NCBI RefSeq assembly: GCF_900475935.1
Contig: NZ_LS483431.1
Span: forward strand, 496,001-560,000
Direction: 5' to 3'
Length of the DNA stretch: 64,000 bases
Source: Campylobacter fetus subsp. fetus
GTDB lineage: Bacteria; Campylobacterota; Campylobacteria; Campylobacterales; Campylobacteraceae
Part shown: in pieces, positions 39,301-48,822 of the stretch
How positions within the stretch are numbered: the first letter of the stretch is position 1
Layout: every line of letters starts with the position of its first letter
Made by a program: the position numbers and the translations under genes
Notes under the pieces: generated by a model
Seen by the model: only the letters and a program-made list of their open reading frames with translations
What the model was told of the DNA's origin: nothing
Database searches by the model: none

Positions 39301-39921
39301 TCAAAGTCTCTCTCTAGCCCTAAAATCGGGCATTAGATTTTCTATAAAATCGTAAAAACTCTTTTGATGATGCGGATAGAGTAGGTGTGTCATCTCGTGA
39401 AGTACGACGTACTCGATAAAGCGTTCATCTTTTGTTATTAAATTTAAATTTAAGTTTATATAGCCTTTTTTGGAGTTGCAACTGCCCCAGCGAGAAGTCA
39501 TTTTTTTAATGCTTACGTGAGTTACTTTTTTGGATATTTTTGGTTGATAAAATTCTATGTATTTTTGAAATATCTCTTTGGCTTTTAAGCGTAGAAATTT
39601 ATCGAACTGTGCTTTACAAGGAGCTAAAATTTGAGTGCCTAAAACTAAAACTTCTTTGATATTTTCATCAAATTTAAGTTCATAAGCATTTCCTAAAAAT
39701 TTGATTTTGTCGTCTTTGGGTTTTATCTTTGCAAGAGTATTTTCTAACCAATTTTCGTTTTTACTAAGCAAATTTAAGATATTTGTTTTCGAGGTAAAAA
39801 AAGGAGCGGATATACTTATATCGCCGTTTGGAGCGACTTTTAGACGTAGATATTTTACAGGTTTATAGTTTATAGTCACATCAAATTTACCAAATTTCAA
39901 ACTAGACGTTTTAGTTGCCAT
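39301..39921 (-). CDS. YgjP/DUF45-type metallopeptidase-like protein
   Basis: A 206-residue protein of the YgjP (M48-like, DUF45) family. The zinc motif HEMTHLLYPHH is at about residues 174-184, with the upstream family signature TSRWGSCNSKKGYINLNLNLI. The catalytic glutamate is present in HExxH. Members are also found fused to type I restriction enzymes, but here it is a single gene. It overlaps the MATE gene by 25 bases and is translated from within it. Confidence 0.9.
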   Translation of the reverse strand: MATKTSSLKFGKFDVTINYKPVKYLRLKVAPNGDISISAPFFTSKTNILNLLSKNENWLENTLAKIKPKDDKIKFLGNAYELKFDENIKEVLVLGTQILAPCKAQFDKFLRLKAKEIFQKYIEFYQPKISKKVTHVSIKKMTSRWGSCNSKKGYINLNLNLITKDERFIEYVVLHEMTHLLYPHHQKSFYDFIENLMPDFRARERL

Positions 39922-41219
39922 TTTTTACTTCTCCAGCGCAGAGTATTTGCAAAAGCTCTTGCCCATTCATCTACGCAAAATCCTATCCAAACACCGATTA
40001 TTCCATATTCTAAAATTATACCAAGATAGTATCCTATAGGAAGTGAAACTCCCCACATAAAAAGTGCTCCCATTATAAATGGAAACCTGGCATCTCCGCT
40101 AGCTCTTAGCGAATTTACCATTATAATATTAAATGTTCTGCCGCTTTCAAGCACTAAAGAAAGCGTGAAAAGAGGCCGCATTATGGATTTTAGCTCCTCG
40201 GTTAAATTTAAACTATTCATTATCTCCTCACGGCTCAAATAAAATATAAAAAGCACTATCCAAGTAATGAGCGCCCCGATTTTCAAGCTTTTAAAAGCTC
40301 TTTTATAAGCTTTGTCAAACTCGCAAGCTCCTACTAAATGACCTATTATTATCTCGTTTGCAAGACTTATTGATGTAGCGGCTAAAAATATAAACATAGA
40401 CATCTGAAAATATATGGTTTGTACACTAAGGCTCGTTTCCCCCATGCTTGCTACAAAACTAAACGCTACCATATATTGACCTATCCAAAGCAAATTTTCT
40501 CCGGCGCTAGGCAGTCCTACTTTTAAGATTTTGGAAAGTATATCTAAACTAAATTTAAAAAATAATCCAAAAAATATATGCACTTTGGCTATTTTTACTA
40601 AAACATACATTAAAAGTATAATTCCCACGCCTCTAGCAAATATAGTAGATATAGCAACTCCGCTTAATCCAAAATTCGGAAGCCCGAATAGTCCAAAAAG
40701 CGCTATAGCATTTCCAAAGATAGTTAAAATGTTCATAAATACGGATATAAGCATTATAGCAAATGCATAATTTTTCACTCTTACAATTGCAGCTATGACT
40801 ATACCAAGGGCTTCTAAAAACAGTGCTAAAGATAGTATATGAAGGTATTTGAAACTATCTTCTATGACTCCTACTGGAATTTGCAGAAGTTCTAAGGCTT
40901 TGTGCGTGTTTAAAAATATAAATGCGGCACATATAAGCCCTAAAATACCGTTAAAACTAAGGCTGATATGAATGGCTCTTGTTGCTAAGTTTATTTTTCT
41001 TGCTCCTAAACTTTGTGCTACTACTACGCTACAGCCTACGCTAAGAAAGCTAAAAACGGTTACAAAAAGGTTGAAAATTTGATTTCCGGCTCCCATAGCT
41101 CCTACTAAATTTACATCTACTTTTGCTACCATAATCGTATTTATAATAAGAGTTAAAGTACGAAGTAGCATATCGAAAAATATCGGAGCTGCCAATCTCG
41201 TTAAATTTAGTTCTTTCAC
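39897..41219 (-). CDS. MATE-family multidrug efflux protein
   Basis: A 440-residue exporter with twelve predicted membrane segments in two homologous halves. The N-terminal half begins LAAPIFFDMLLRTLTLIINTIMV, and family features include GAMGAGNQIFNLF and ANEIIIGHLVGA. It exports cationic drugs using Na+ or H+. The start overlaps the histidine kinase gene by 4 bases, so the kinase, the exporter and the YgjP gene are probably one transcript, and the two-component system may regulate them. Confidence 0.9.
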   Translation of the reverse strand: MKELNLTRLAAPIFFDMLLRTLTLIINTIMVAKVDVNLVGAMGAGNQIFNLFVTVFSFLSVGCSVVVAQSLGARKINLATRAIHISLSFNGILGLICAAFIFLNTHKALELLQIPVGVIEDSFKYLHILSLALFLEALGIVIAAIVRVKNYAFAIMLISVFMNILTIFGNAIALFGLFGLPNFGLSGVAISTIFARGVGIILLMYVLVKIAKVHIFFGLFFKFSLDILSKILKVGLPSAGENLLWIGQYMVAFSFVASMGETSLSVQTIYFQMSMFIFLAATSISLANEIIIGHLVGACEFDKAYKRAFKSLKIGALITWIVLFIFYLSREEIMNSLNLTEELKSIMRPLFTLSLVLESGRTFNIIMVNSLRASGDARFPFIMGALFMWGVSLPIGYYLGIILEYGIIGVWIGFCVDEWARAFANTLRWRSKKWQLKRLV

Positions 41220-42088
41220 TCTTTATCCTTAAAGCCAAAAGTCGAGCCTACACATTTTTGCGAACTTACTATGAGTTCAAAATTATGAAGTTTCAAAATG
41301 AGTTTAACGATGTAAAGTCCAAGCCCAAGCGAACTGTTCCAGTCGTAGTCTTGTGATTTGTAAAATTTTTTTAATATCAGCTTTAGTTCGGCTTCTTCTA
41401 TTCCCTCTCCTGCGTCTTTTATGAAAATTCCGGATTCATTTAGCAGTATTTCTACATCTTTTTTTGAGTATTTAAGAGCGTTTTCGCATAAATTTAAAAC
41501 TACTTGATATATCATATCATAATCTGCTTTTAGGGATTTTTCTCCTATTATTTTGATTTTTTGATCTGGGTATTTTTGTTCTAGATTGCTTATCGCTTCT
41601 TTGCAAAGTTTTCTTGCGTCAAATACGCTTAAATTCGGGGTAATATCGCCGCCAAATACTATTCTTAGCTTGTTTAATATGTTGTTTAATCTATCGCTAT
41701 TTGATATTATTTTGTTTATAAATTTAATTCTTATCTCTTTGCTTACATCATCATCAAGTATTGTTTGAGCAGACATTTTGATAACTGAAATCGGATTTTT
41801 AAACTCATGACTTATGCCGCTTAGCAGATTTTCTAGCTGTGTATTTTTTAACCTGATTTTAACAGATTGTTTTTTTAATTTCTTATCTTTTTTATTAAGA
41901 AGTTCTTTTATCTGTCTTGTTTTATACATAGAAAGTTCGTATGATATATATATTAAAATTATCGATAAAAAAAGGCTTACCGTGATTACTATATAAATTT
42001 TATCTATGAATTCCACGCCAAGTACTAGCCAAAAACAAAACAGAAATAGCGCTATAAAAACAGCGTATAAAGCTTGTATTTTTAGCAA
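41216..42088 (-). CDS. Sensor histidine kinase
   Basis: A 290-residue kinase with two membrane segments close together (about residues 5-25 and 31-50) and almost no periplasmic loop, so it probably senses a signal in or at the membrane. The H-box SGISHEFKNPISVIK contains the phosphorylated His, the N-box is VVLNLCENALKYS, and G-boxes are IKDAGEGIEEAEL and SSLGLGLYIVKLI. It overlaps the response regulator gene by 7 bases. Which C. jejuni system it matches I cannot tell. Confidence 0.9.
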   Translation of the reverse strand: MLKIQALYAVFIALFLFCFWLVLGVEFIDKIYIVITVSLFLSIILIYISYELSMYKTRQIKELLNKKDKKLKKQSVKIRLKNTQLENLLSGISHEFKNPISVIKMSAQTILDDDVSKEIRIKFINKIISNSDRLNNILNKLRIVFGGDITPNLSVFDARKLCKEAISNLEQKYPDQKIKIIGEKSLKADYDMIYQVVLNLCENALKYSKKDVEILLNESGIFIKDAGEGIEEAELKLILKKFYKSQDYDWNSSLGLGLYIVKLILKLHNFELIVSSQKCVGSTFGFKDKE

Positions 42089-42750
42089 AGTTTGTAGCCT
42101 TCGCCGCGAACTGATTTTATATATTCTCCTGCATCTTCTAGCTTTGAGCGAAGACGCTTAATGGCGATATTTATAGTTTTATCGTTGGCGTTTTCTTTCC
42201 AAATTTCTTCTAAAAAATAGTCTCTAGTAAGCAAGATATTTCTATTTTTCATAAACTCATAAAGCAAGCAAAACTCAAGTTTCGTAAGTTCTTTTGTCTT
42301 TCCGTCTACTTTTACTTCGTTTGTTTTTAAATTTAGAATTATGTTTTTAAATTTATAAATGGACGCCGTTTTATTCGAGCGCTTAAGAAGAGCATTTATC
42401 CTAGCAATGAGTTCATTTATCTCAAAGGGTTTTGTTATATAATCATCGCCACCGCTATCAAAACCGTCTAATTTGTCTTTGTTTGAGCTTTTTGCGGTTA
42501 GAAAAATAACTGGTTCATTATATCCTTTTGCTCTTAGAGACGCTACAAATTTAGATCCTTCTATGCCGTTTAAATTTCTATCCACGATAAGAAGATCTGT
42601 ATCTTCTTCGTCTAAAAACTGCTCAACTCGTTTTGTGTCTAAAAAGGTCGTTACGTTAAATCCAGCTCTATTTAAATTGTATTCCAAAAGCTCACAAAGA
42701 TCTATTTCGTCGTCTATGACAATTATATTTGCGCTAATATTTTGATTCAT
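42082..42750 (-). CDS. OmpR/PhoB-family response regulator
   Basis: A 222-residue regulator. The receiver domain (about residues 7-120) has the acidic pair DDE, the phosphorylated Asp in LLIVDRNLNG, Thr in IFLTAKS, and Lys in YITKPFE. The winged-helix domain (about 130-222) ends IKRLRSKLEDAGEYIKSVRGEGYKL. It pairs with the kinase downstream. It is the first gene of the minus-strand unit and is divergent from the MHS transporter gene. Confidence 0.93.
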   Translation of the reverse strand: MNQNISANIIVIDDEIDLCELLEYNLNRAGFNVTTFLDTKRVEQFLDEEDTDLLIVDRNLNGIEGSKFVASLRAKGYNEPVIFLTAKSSNKDKLDGFDSGGDDYITKPFEINELIARINALLKRSNKTASIYKFKNIILNLKTNEVKVDGKTKELTKLEFCLLYEFMKNRNILLTRDYFLEEIWKENANDKTINIAIKRLRSKLEDAGEYIKSVRGEGYKLC

Positions 42751-42904
42751 AAAGTATATTTTATCAAAATATTATTAAACTTTTACCATACAAAATATAT
42801 CTAAATTTAAAAAATAGTATAATTTTTTAAATTTAAAAAATATTTTAAATTCAAGTAGATTAAAGTTACGATTTATCAGCCATTTAATCAAACACTTATA
42901 AAAC

Positions 42905-42916
42905 TTTATGTATAAT
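42905..42916 (+). promoter_or_regulatory. Probable promoter of the MHS transporter gene
   Basis: TTTATGTATAAT ends in a perfect TATAAT at 42911-42916, 36 bases before the ATG, with AT-rich sequence upstream. The 42751-42951 intergenic region between the divergent regulator and transporter genes otherwise holds only AT-rich inverted repeats (AAATTTAAAAAAT type). Confidence 0.5.
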
Positions 42917-42951
42917 TGACAACTTAAAATTCTGGTATTAAGGGAAAGTTT

Positions 42952-44250
42952 ATGTCAAGGGGATTTAGTAGGGATGATCTAAAAATTCTAAGCCTTTCGT
43001 CGCTTGGCGGTATGCTTGAGTTTTATGATTTTATCATATTCGTATTTTTTGCTTCTTATATCTCTCATCTATTTTTTCCTCCCACTCTTGATCCGTTTTG
43101 GGCTTTATTAAATACTTATGGTACATTTGCTGCTGGTTATCTTGCTAGACCTCTTGGTGGGATAATTATGGCTCATTTTGGCGATAAAAACGGACGTAAA
43201 AATATGTTTATGCTCTCTATTTTGCTTATGGTTATACCTACTTTTGCTTTAGGTCTTATGCCTACTTTTGAAAGTATCGGTTACGCTGCTCCCGTGTTTT
43301 TGATATTGGTTCGTTTATTCCAAGGTATCGCTATAGGCGGTGAGCTTCCTGGGGCTTGGGTTTTTATAAGCGAGCATGCTCCAAAGCAAAATTTATATTT
43401 TAGTATAGGAGTTCTTACTTCAGCAGTAGTTGCCGGGATACTTCTTGGAAGTATCGTAACTATGATAGTAAAAAATATCTGGAGCGATGATGCTATACAA
43501 GGCGGAATGTGGCGCGTACCATTTATAATAGGAGGAATTTTTGGGATAATTTCTATTTATCTTAGAACTTATCTTAGTGAAACTCCTATATTTAAAAAAA
43601 TGCAGGAGTTAAACGATATAGATAAAATGCCTATAAAAACAGTTTTTAAAAAGCATAAAATAGATAGCATTATGTCGATGTTCGTAAGCTGGGTTTTGAC
43701 CGGTTGCATAGTCGTAATGATACTTTTGATGCCAAACTTTATGCCAGAAGCGTTCAAAGCTAGCGGTTTAGAAGTAGGCAGATTAACTACTATATATATG
43801 CAGATGGCGTGTATAGTATTTATGTGTGCGGGATGTTTTATCTACGGTAGCGCCTGTGATAAATTTGGAGTTAGCAAGACTACTATTTTATTTTCGGCTA
43901 TATTTATAGTGTCTGTTTTTGCGTATTTTTATATATTATATAACGGCGGAAGCTTTAATGCGGTTTTATCTGCGTATCTGATAGCCGGTTTTTTTGGCGC
44001 TATCGGACCTTGCGGAGCTCCATTTTTTATGACCGCACTTTTTCCAAATAAAATTAGATTTAGCGGAATATCATTTTCTTACAATATAGCTTATGCTATT
44101 GCTGGAGGATTTACTCCGCCGTTTGCTGTAGCTATGGTTCATAGGTTTAATCCTATGTATCTTGGGTATTATATGGTTATTTTAGGTGTCGTATCCGTAC
44201 TATGTGCGTTATGGTTTATCAAATTTAGAGAAGATATAAATAAAGGCTAA
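42952..44250 (+). CDS. MFS transporter, metabolite:H+ symporter type
   Basis: A 432-residue major-facilitator carrier with twelve membrane segments, of the MHS subgroup (like ProP, KgtP, CitA). It opens SLGGMLEFYDFIIFVFFASYIS, has the loop 2-3 motif HFGDKNGRKNMFMLSI and the RLFQGIAIGGELPGAWVFISEHAP segment typical of the subgroup. The substrate is probably a carboxylate, amino acid or betaine; it cannot be named. RBS AAGGGAAAG. The next gene starts 3 bases after its stop. Confidence 0.88.
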   Translation: MSRGFSRDDLKILSLSSLGGMLEFYDFIIFVFFASYISHLFFPPTLDPFWALLNTYGTFAAGYLARPLGGIIMAHFGDKNGRKNMFMLSILLMVIPTFALGLMPTFESIGYAAPVFLILVRLFQGIAIGGELPGAWVFISEHAPKQNLYFSIGVLTSAVVAGILLGSIVTMIVKNIWSDDAIQGGMWRVPFIIGGIFGIISIYLRTYLSETPIFKKMQELNDIDKMPIKTVFKKHKIDSIMSMFVSWVLTGCIVVMILLMPNFMPEAFKASGLEVGRLTTIYMQMACIVFMCAGCFIYGSACDKFGVSKTTILFSAIFIVSVFAYFYILYNGGSFNAVLSAYLIAGFFGAIGPCGAPFFMTALFPNKIRFSGISFSYNIAYAIAGGFTPPFAVAMVHRFNPMYLGYYMVILGVVSVLCALWFIKFREDINKG

Positions 44251-44253
44251 ATC

Positions 44254-46188
44254 ATGGCACTAATAGATCTAATAGAAGTAAGTAAAAGATTTGGCGATAA
44301 AGAGATATTAAAAGACGCTAGTTTTAGCGTAAATGAAAAAGAGCGAATAGCCATTATAGGCAAAAATGGCGGCGGTAAAAGCACTCTTATGAAGATACTT
44401 TGCGGCGCTTATGAAATAGATAAAGGTAGGATCATCACTCAAAATAATTTATCTATCCAGATGCTCTCTCAAGCTCCAAAATTTAGCGATGGGCTTAGCG
44501 TTAAAGATGCTTTAAATAGTGAATTGAAAGAGATATTTGACGCTAGAAGCGAGTATGAGAATGTTTTAAATTTGATATCTGATGAACCAGATAATAAAGA
44601 CTTGTTATCTAAACAAGATGAGCTGGTTAAATTTATAGAGAGCAAAGATGGTTGGAACATAGAAAATAAAATTGAGCGAATTTTAGATAGTTTTGTACTT
44701 AGAGAGTATGAAAATCGCCCTATAAATAGTCTTAGCGGAGGCGAGATAAGGCGCGTAGCTTTGGGCGCTTTGATACTTAAAAAACCAGATGTTCTTTTAC
44801 TTGATGAGCCAACTAACCATCTTGATGTTTATATGGTTAGATTTTTAGAAGAGCTGCTTTTAAGTTCAAACCAAACCATCGTATTTATAAGCCATGATCG
44901 TTATTTTATAGATCGCCTTGCTACTCGTTCAGTAGAGATAGAAGATGGAGGTTTGAGAAATTTTGAAGGCGGATATGCGAATTATTTAACAAAAAAAGAA
45001 GAAATTTTAAAATCTTTAGCCAAAACTCACGAAACACTTATAAAACAGTTAAAAAGCGAAGAAGAGTGGCTAAGACGCGGAGTAAAAGCTAGACTCAAAA
45101 GAAATGAAGGAAGAAAGCAAAGAGTTCTTTCCATGAGAGAAGAAGCAAAGAAAAATCCAAGTCTTATAAGGCGTGTAAAATTAGAGTTAGAGCGTGCTAC
45201 AAAAAGTTTTAATCAAGGCGGAATAAATCAAAATAGAAAAAAAATGCTTTTCGAATGTAAAAATCTATCAAAAAGCATAGATAATAAAATATTATTTAAA
45301 GATTTTAATGCTAGAGTATTGCAAGGCGAGAGAATAGGCATAGTCGGTAGAAACGGCAGCGGAAAATCAACCTTGCTTAAAATTTTACTCGGAGAGCTTG
45401 AGTCTGATACTGGCATCATAGAGCGCGGTGAGATTAAAATAGGCTATTTTGATCAAACAAGACGCGGTATAGATGACGATAAGTCTTTGATTGAACTATT
45501 TTGTCCAAACGGTGGCGATCATATAATGGTTCGAGGTAGAAATTATCATGTTTACGGATATTTAAAAAACTTTTTGTTCCCAAAAGAGTTTTTAGATAAA
45601 CCAGTTTCTGTTTTAAGCGGAGGTGAAAAAAATCGCCTTGCATTAGCTCTTTTATTTACAAAAGAGTACGACTGTTTAATACTTGATGAGCCTACAAACG
45701 ATCTTGATATAGCTACTATCAATATTTTAGAAGAGTATCTACTTAGCTTTGAAGGAGCTATTTTGATAGTTAGTCATGATAGGTATTTTATAGATAAGAT
45801 TACAAATAAATTGTGGGCTTATGAAAACGGCAAAATAGAACAAATTTATATGGAGTATAGCGAATATCTGGATATAGAAGATGAATTAGAACAGTTAAAC
45901 GATATAGAAAAAGAGCTTTCGCTGAGTAGTGAACAAAGCAAAGAAAAGCAAAAAACAGCTCCTGTAAAACTCTCATATAAACAAAATCAAATTCTACAAA
46001 CTTATCCAAATTTAATCGAAGCTCTTGAAACTAGGATAAAAGAGTTAAATCATGCTCTTTCTACTCCTGAAATTTATCAAAAAGTAGGACTTCAAACGTT
46101 ATTTGAAGAGTTAGAAGAGAAAAAAGGCGAGCTAAATTCGCTTGAAAATGAGTATTTTGAAGTGCTTGAGCTTTCTGCTCTAAATTAA
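44254..46188 (+). CDS. ABC-F family ATPase (Uup-like)
   Basis: A 644-residue protein with two ABC domains and no membrane segments. Domain 1 (about residues 4-240): Walker A GKNGGGKST, signature SLSGGEIRR, Walker B LLLDEPTNHLD. Domain 2 (about 328-540): GRNGSGKST, LSGGEKNR, LILDEPTNDLD. A linker of charged helices (about 243-310) and a C-terminal coiled coil (about 550-640) fit the Uup subgroup. ABC-F proteins act on ribosomes. It probably shares a transcript with the MHS transporter and NSS carrier. Confidence 0.92.
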   Translation: MALIDLIEVSKRFGDKEILKDASFSVNEKERIAIIGKNGGGKSTLMKILCGAYEIDKGRIITQNNLSIQMLSQAPKFSDGLSVKDALNSELKEIFDARSEYENVLNLISDEPDNKDLLSKQDELVKFIESKDGWNIENKIERILDSFVLREYENRPINSLSGGEIRRVALGALILKKPDVLLLDEPTNHLDVYMVRFLEELLLSSNQTIVFISHDRYFIDRLATRSVEIEDGGLRNFEGGYANYLTKKEEILKSLAKTHETLIKQLKSEEEWLRRGVKARLKRNEGRKQRVLSMREEAKKNPSLIRRVKLELERATKSFNQGGINQNRKKMLFECKNLSKSIDNKILFKDFNARVLQGERIGIVGRNGSGKSTLLKILLGELESDTGIIERGEIKIGYFDQTRRGIDDDKSLIELFCPNGGDHIMVRGRNYHVYGYLKNFLFPKEFLDKPVSVLSGGEKNRLALALLFTKEYDCLILDEPTNDLDIATINILEEYLLSFEGAILIVSHDRYFIDKITNKLWAYENGKIEQIYMEYSEYLDIEDELEQLNDIEKELSLSSEQSKEKQKTAPVKLSYKQNQILQTYPNLIEALETRIKELNHALSTPEIYQKVGLQTLFEELEEKKGELNSLENEYFEVLELSALN

Positions 46189-46197
46189 GGATAAAAA

Positions 46198-47574
46198 GTG
46201 AATGATAGACAGACGTGGAGTTCTAGGCTTACGTATATTTTAGCGGTTGCGGGTGCTACTGTTGGTTTTGGTGCGACTTGGAGATTTCCTTATTTGGTCG
46301 GACAAAATGGCGGCGGTGCTTATGTTATAACTTTTTGTATAGCTATGATAGTTATAGGAATTCCTATGATTTTAGTAGAAAATGCTATTGGTAGAAGACT
46401 ACATATCAACTCCGTAGATGCCTTTGGAGGCACGGCAAATGGTAAAAAGATACATAAAGCATGGAAAATAGTAGGTTGGATGGGGCTTTGCGGCGCTTTT
46501 GGAATTATGGCTTATTATATGGTTATTGGCGGATGGGTACTTAATTATATTTTTAATATCTTAGTAGGTAATTTAAATTTAAGTAGCGTGACAGATGCCA
46601 TTACTACGGCTGAGTTTTATGATAAAAATATCATCAACGCACCCTTTGCTATCAGTATAGCTACTATTATTTTTGTACTGATAAACTATGTTATTTTAGC
46701 AAGAGGCGCTGTTGCCGGTATAGAAAATGCGGCTAAATATCTAATGCCTATTCTATTTTTATTGATGATTTGTATGGTTATTAGAAACTTAACTTTAGAC
46801 GGCGCTCTAGAAGGAGTTCGGTTTTATTTAACGCCTGATTTTAGTAAAATCAACACTAAACTTTTTATAGATGTTTTGGGGCAAGTATTTTTTGCGCTTT
46901 CACTTGGCTTTGGAGTTATGATAACTCTTTCTAGCTTTGTAAGAAAAGATGAAGATTTGATTAAAACTTCAGTTATCACCGGAGTGTTAAATACGGTTAT
47001 AGCAATTATTGCCGGATTTATGATATTTCCGTCTCTATTTACATTTGGAGTATCTCCTGATAGCGGACCTAGCCTTGTGTTTAAAAGTCTTCCTATAGTA
47101 TTTTCCCATATGTTTGCAGGAGAGGTTTTTGCTATAGCGTTTTTTAGTTTGCTTATGATAGCCGCTCTTACTACGTCTTTACCTATTTATGAAGTTTTAA
47201 TAACCGTTTTAGAGGAAAAATTTAAAATTCAACGCATAAAAGCTATCGTATTTGTTCTTAGTTTTATCTTTATACTTGGCAATATACCATCTCTTATGGC
47301 TACGAATATTCTTTCTGAATTTAGCATTTTTGGTAAAAATATATTTGATGCGTATGACGCTATAAGCGCTACTATATTTTTTGTGCTTACATCTCTTTTG
47401 TGTGCGATTTTTGTTGGTTGGGTATTAAAAGATGAAGCAAAAAAAGAGATTTGTTATGGTACAAGCAGCCATAAAAAAGTAGTCGATATCTGGTTTTTTT
47501 ATATAAAATACATTATACCGTTTTTGATTTTAATCGTATTTGTAAGCAGTTTTTATGATAATTTTATAAAGTAA
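46198..47574 (+). CDS. Sodium-dependent transporter, NSS (SNF) family
   Basis: A 458-residue carrier with about eleven membrane segments. The NSS signature is at the start (RLTYILAVAGATVGFGATWRFPYLVGQNGG), including the residues that bind Na+ and the substrate. It starts at GTG (46198) after AAGGATAAAAA. Bacterial NSS proteins import amino acids with Na+ (LeuT, TnaT type); the substrate is not known. Confidence 0.92.
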   Translation: MNDRQTWSSRLTYILAVAGATVGFGATWRFPYLVGQNGGGAYVITFCIAMIVIGIPMILVENAIGRRLHINSVDAFGGTANGKKIHKAWKIVGWMGLCGAFGIMAYYMVIGGWVLNYIFNILVGNLNLSSVTDAITTAEFYDKNIINAPFAISIATIIFVLINYVILARGAVAGIENAAKYLMPILFLLMICMVIRNLTLDGALEGVRFYLTPDFSKINTKLFIDVLGQVFFALSLGFGVMITLSSFVRKDEDLIKTSVITGVLNTVIAIIAGFMIFPSLFTFGVSPDSGPSLVFKSLPIVFSHMFAGEVFAIAFFSLLMIAALTTSLPIYEVLITVLEEKFKIQRIKAIVFVLSFIFILGNIPSLMATNILSEFSIFGKNIFDAYDAISATIFFVLTSLLCAIFVGWVLKDEAKKEICYGTSSHKKVVDIWFFYIKYIIPFLILIVFVSSFYDNFIK

Positions 47575-47622
47575 ATTTACTAAACTATGATAATATTTAT
47601 TAAAATTTAAAAGAGGTTTTTC

Positions 47623-48822
47623 ATGCTAGAATTTTTGATAGGCGCTTATCTGATTTATACTATTTACAAGATAACTCTTAGTCTAATAGAGATAAATTTT
47701 ATAAATATTAATAGTAAAAAACAAGCAGTAGTATTAAGCGAGACTGATTATAAACAAGCAGCAAAAGTTGCTATTATAAATCAGAAATTTAGTATATCAA
47801 ATACCGTATATTCGGCTATTTTGTTAATTATCTGGTCTATTTGGGGTGCTTCTTTTTTGCAAAATATGATAGCTCCGAATGGCAGTATATTTGAAAATAC
47901 GCTGTTGGTAGTAGTTTTTTTGCTTACTAGCGCTATTTTACAGCTTCCGTTTGATGCGTATAGTTCATTTGTAAAAGATAAGAAACTCGGTTTTTCAAAT
48001 ATCACGTGGAAGATATTTATTGTTGATACTCTAAAGTCGTTTATTATGATAGTTATTTTTGGAGGATTGGTGTCTTGGCTTATACTACTATGTTTTGAGT
48101 GGCTTGGAAATAGCTGGTGGATATGGGCTTTTGGACTTAGTTTTGCTATTATTTTGCTTATAAATTTAATATATCCTACTATCATCGCTCCGATATTTAA
48201 TAAAGTAACACCGCTTGCAAACGAAGAGTTAAAATCGGCTATTGGTTCGCTTCTTACAAAATGCGGTTTTAAAAGTAGTGGAGTTTTTGTGATAGATGCT
48301 AGCAAAAGAGATAAGCGTTTAAACGCATATTTCGGCGGATTTGGAGCCACGAAAAGAGTTGTTTTATTTGATACTTTGATAGAAAAATTAACTCAAAATG
48401 AGATTATAGCGGTTTTAGGACATGAGTTAGGGCATTTTAAGCATAAAGATCTTCTTAAAAATATAGCGCTTATGTTCGTAGTGTTATTTTTACTTTTTGC
48501 TATATTTGGAAATATACCAAACTCTATTTATTCATCACTTGGGCTAAACAGCGGCGGCGGAAGCTTTTTTATATTTTTATTTTTGTATTCTCCTATAGTA
48601 TCTGCGTTTTTTGAGCCGATTATGTCGGCATTTTCAAGGTCTCATGAATTCGGTGCGGATGAATTCGGTGCGTCAGCTACTACAAAAAACGATATGATAC
48701 AAGCTCTTAAGAAATTAGGCAATGAAAACAAAGCTTTTCCTATCTCTCATCCAGTTTATAGCTTTGTTTATCATTCGCATCCTAGTCTTTACGAGAGGAT
48801 AACAAAGCTTGAAAATAGCTGA
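47623..48822 (+). CDS. M48-family membrane zinc metalloprotease (Ste24-like)
   Basis: A 399-residue integral membrane protease with several membrane segments before and between the catalytic motifs. The zinc motif HELGHFKHKD is at about residues 267-276, and the third ligand region is RSHEFGADEFGA (family pattern SRxxExxAD). It should cleave misfolded or specific membrane proteins. In C. jejuni the same order, M48 then prmC then DUF4149, is found next to flaC. The 3' end overlaps prmC by 14 bases. Confidence 0.93.
   Translation: MLEFLIGAYLIYTIYKITLSLIEINFININSKKQAVVLSETDYKQAAKVAIINQKFSISNTVYSAILLIIWSIWGASFLQNMIAPNGSIFENTLLVVVFLLTSAILQLPFDAYSSFVKDKKLGFSNITWKIFIVDTLKSFIMIVIFGGLVSWLILLCFEWLGNSWWIWAFGLSFAIILLINLIYPTIIAPIFNKVTPLANEELKSAIGSLLTKCGFKSSGVFVIDASKRDKRLNAYFGGFGATKRVVLFDTLIEKLTQNEIIAVLGHELGHFKHKDLLKNIALMFVVLFLLFAIFGNIPNSIYSSLGLNSGGGSFFIFLFLYSPIVSAFFEPIMSAFSRSHEFGADEFGASATTKNDMIQALKKLGNENKAFPISHPVYSFVYHSHPSLYERITKLENS

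Noticed and set aside
47781-48350. A 189-codon minus-strand frame opposite the M48 protease
   Set aside because: The plus strand holds a complete metalloprotease with all motifs; the mirror frame has no recognisable features.
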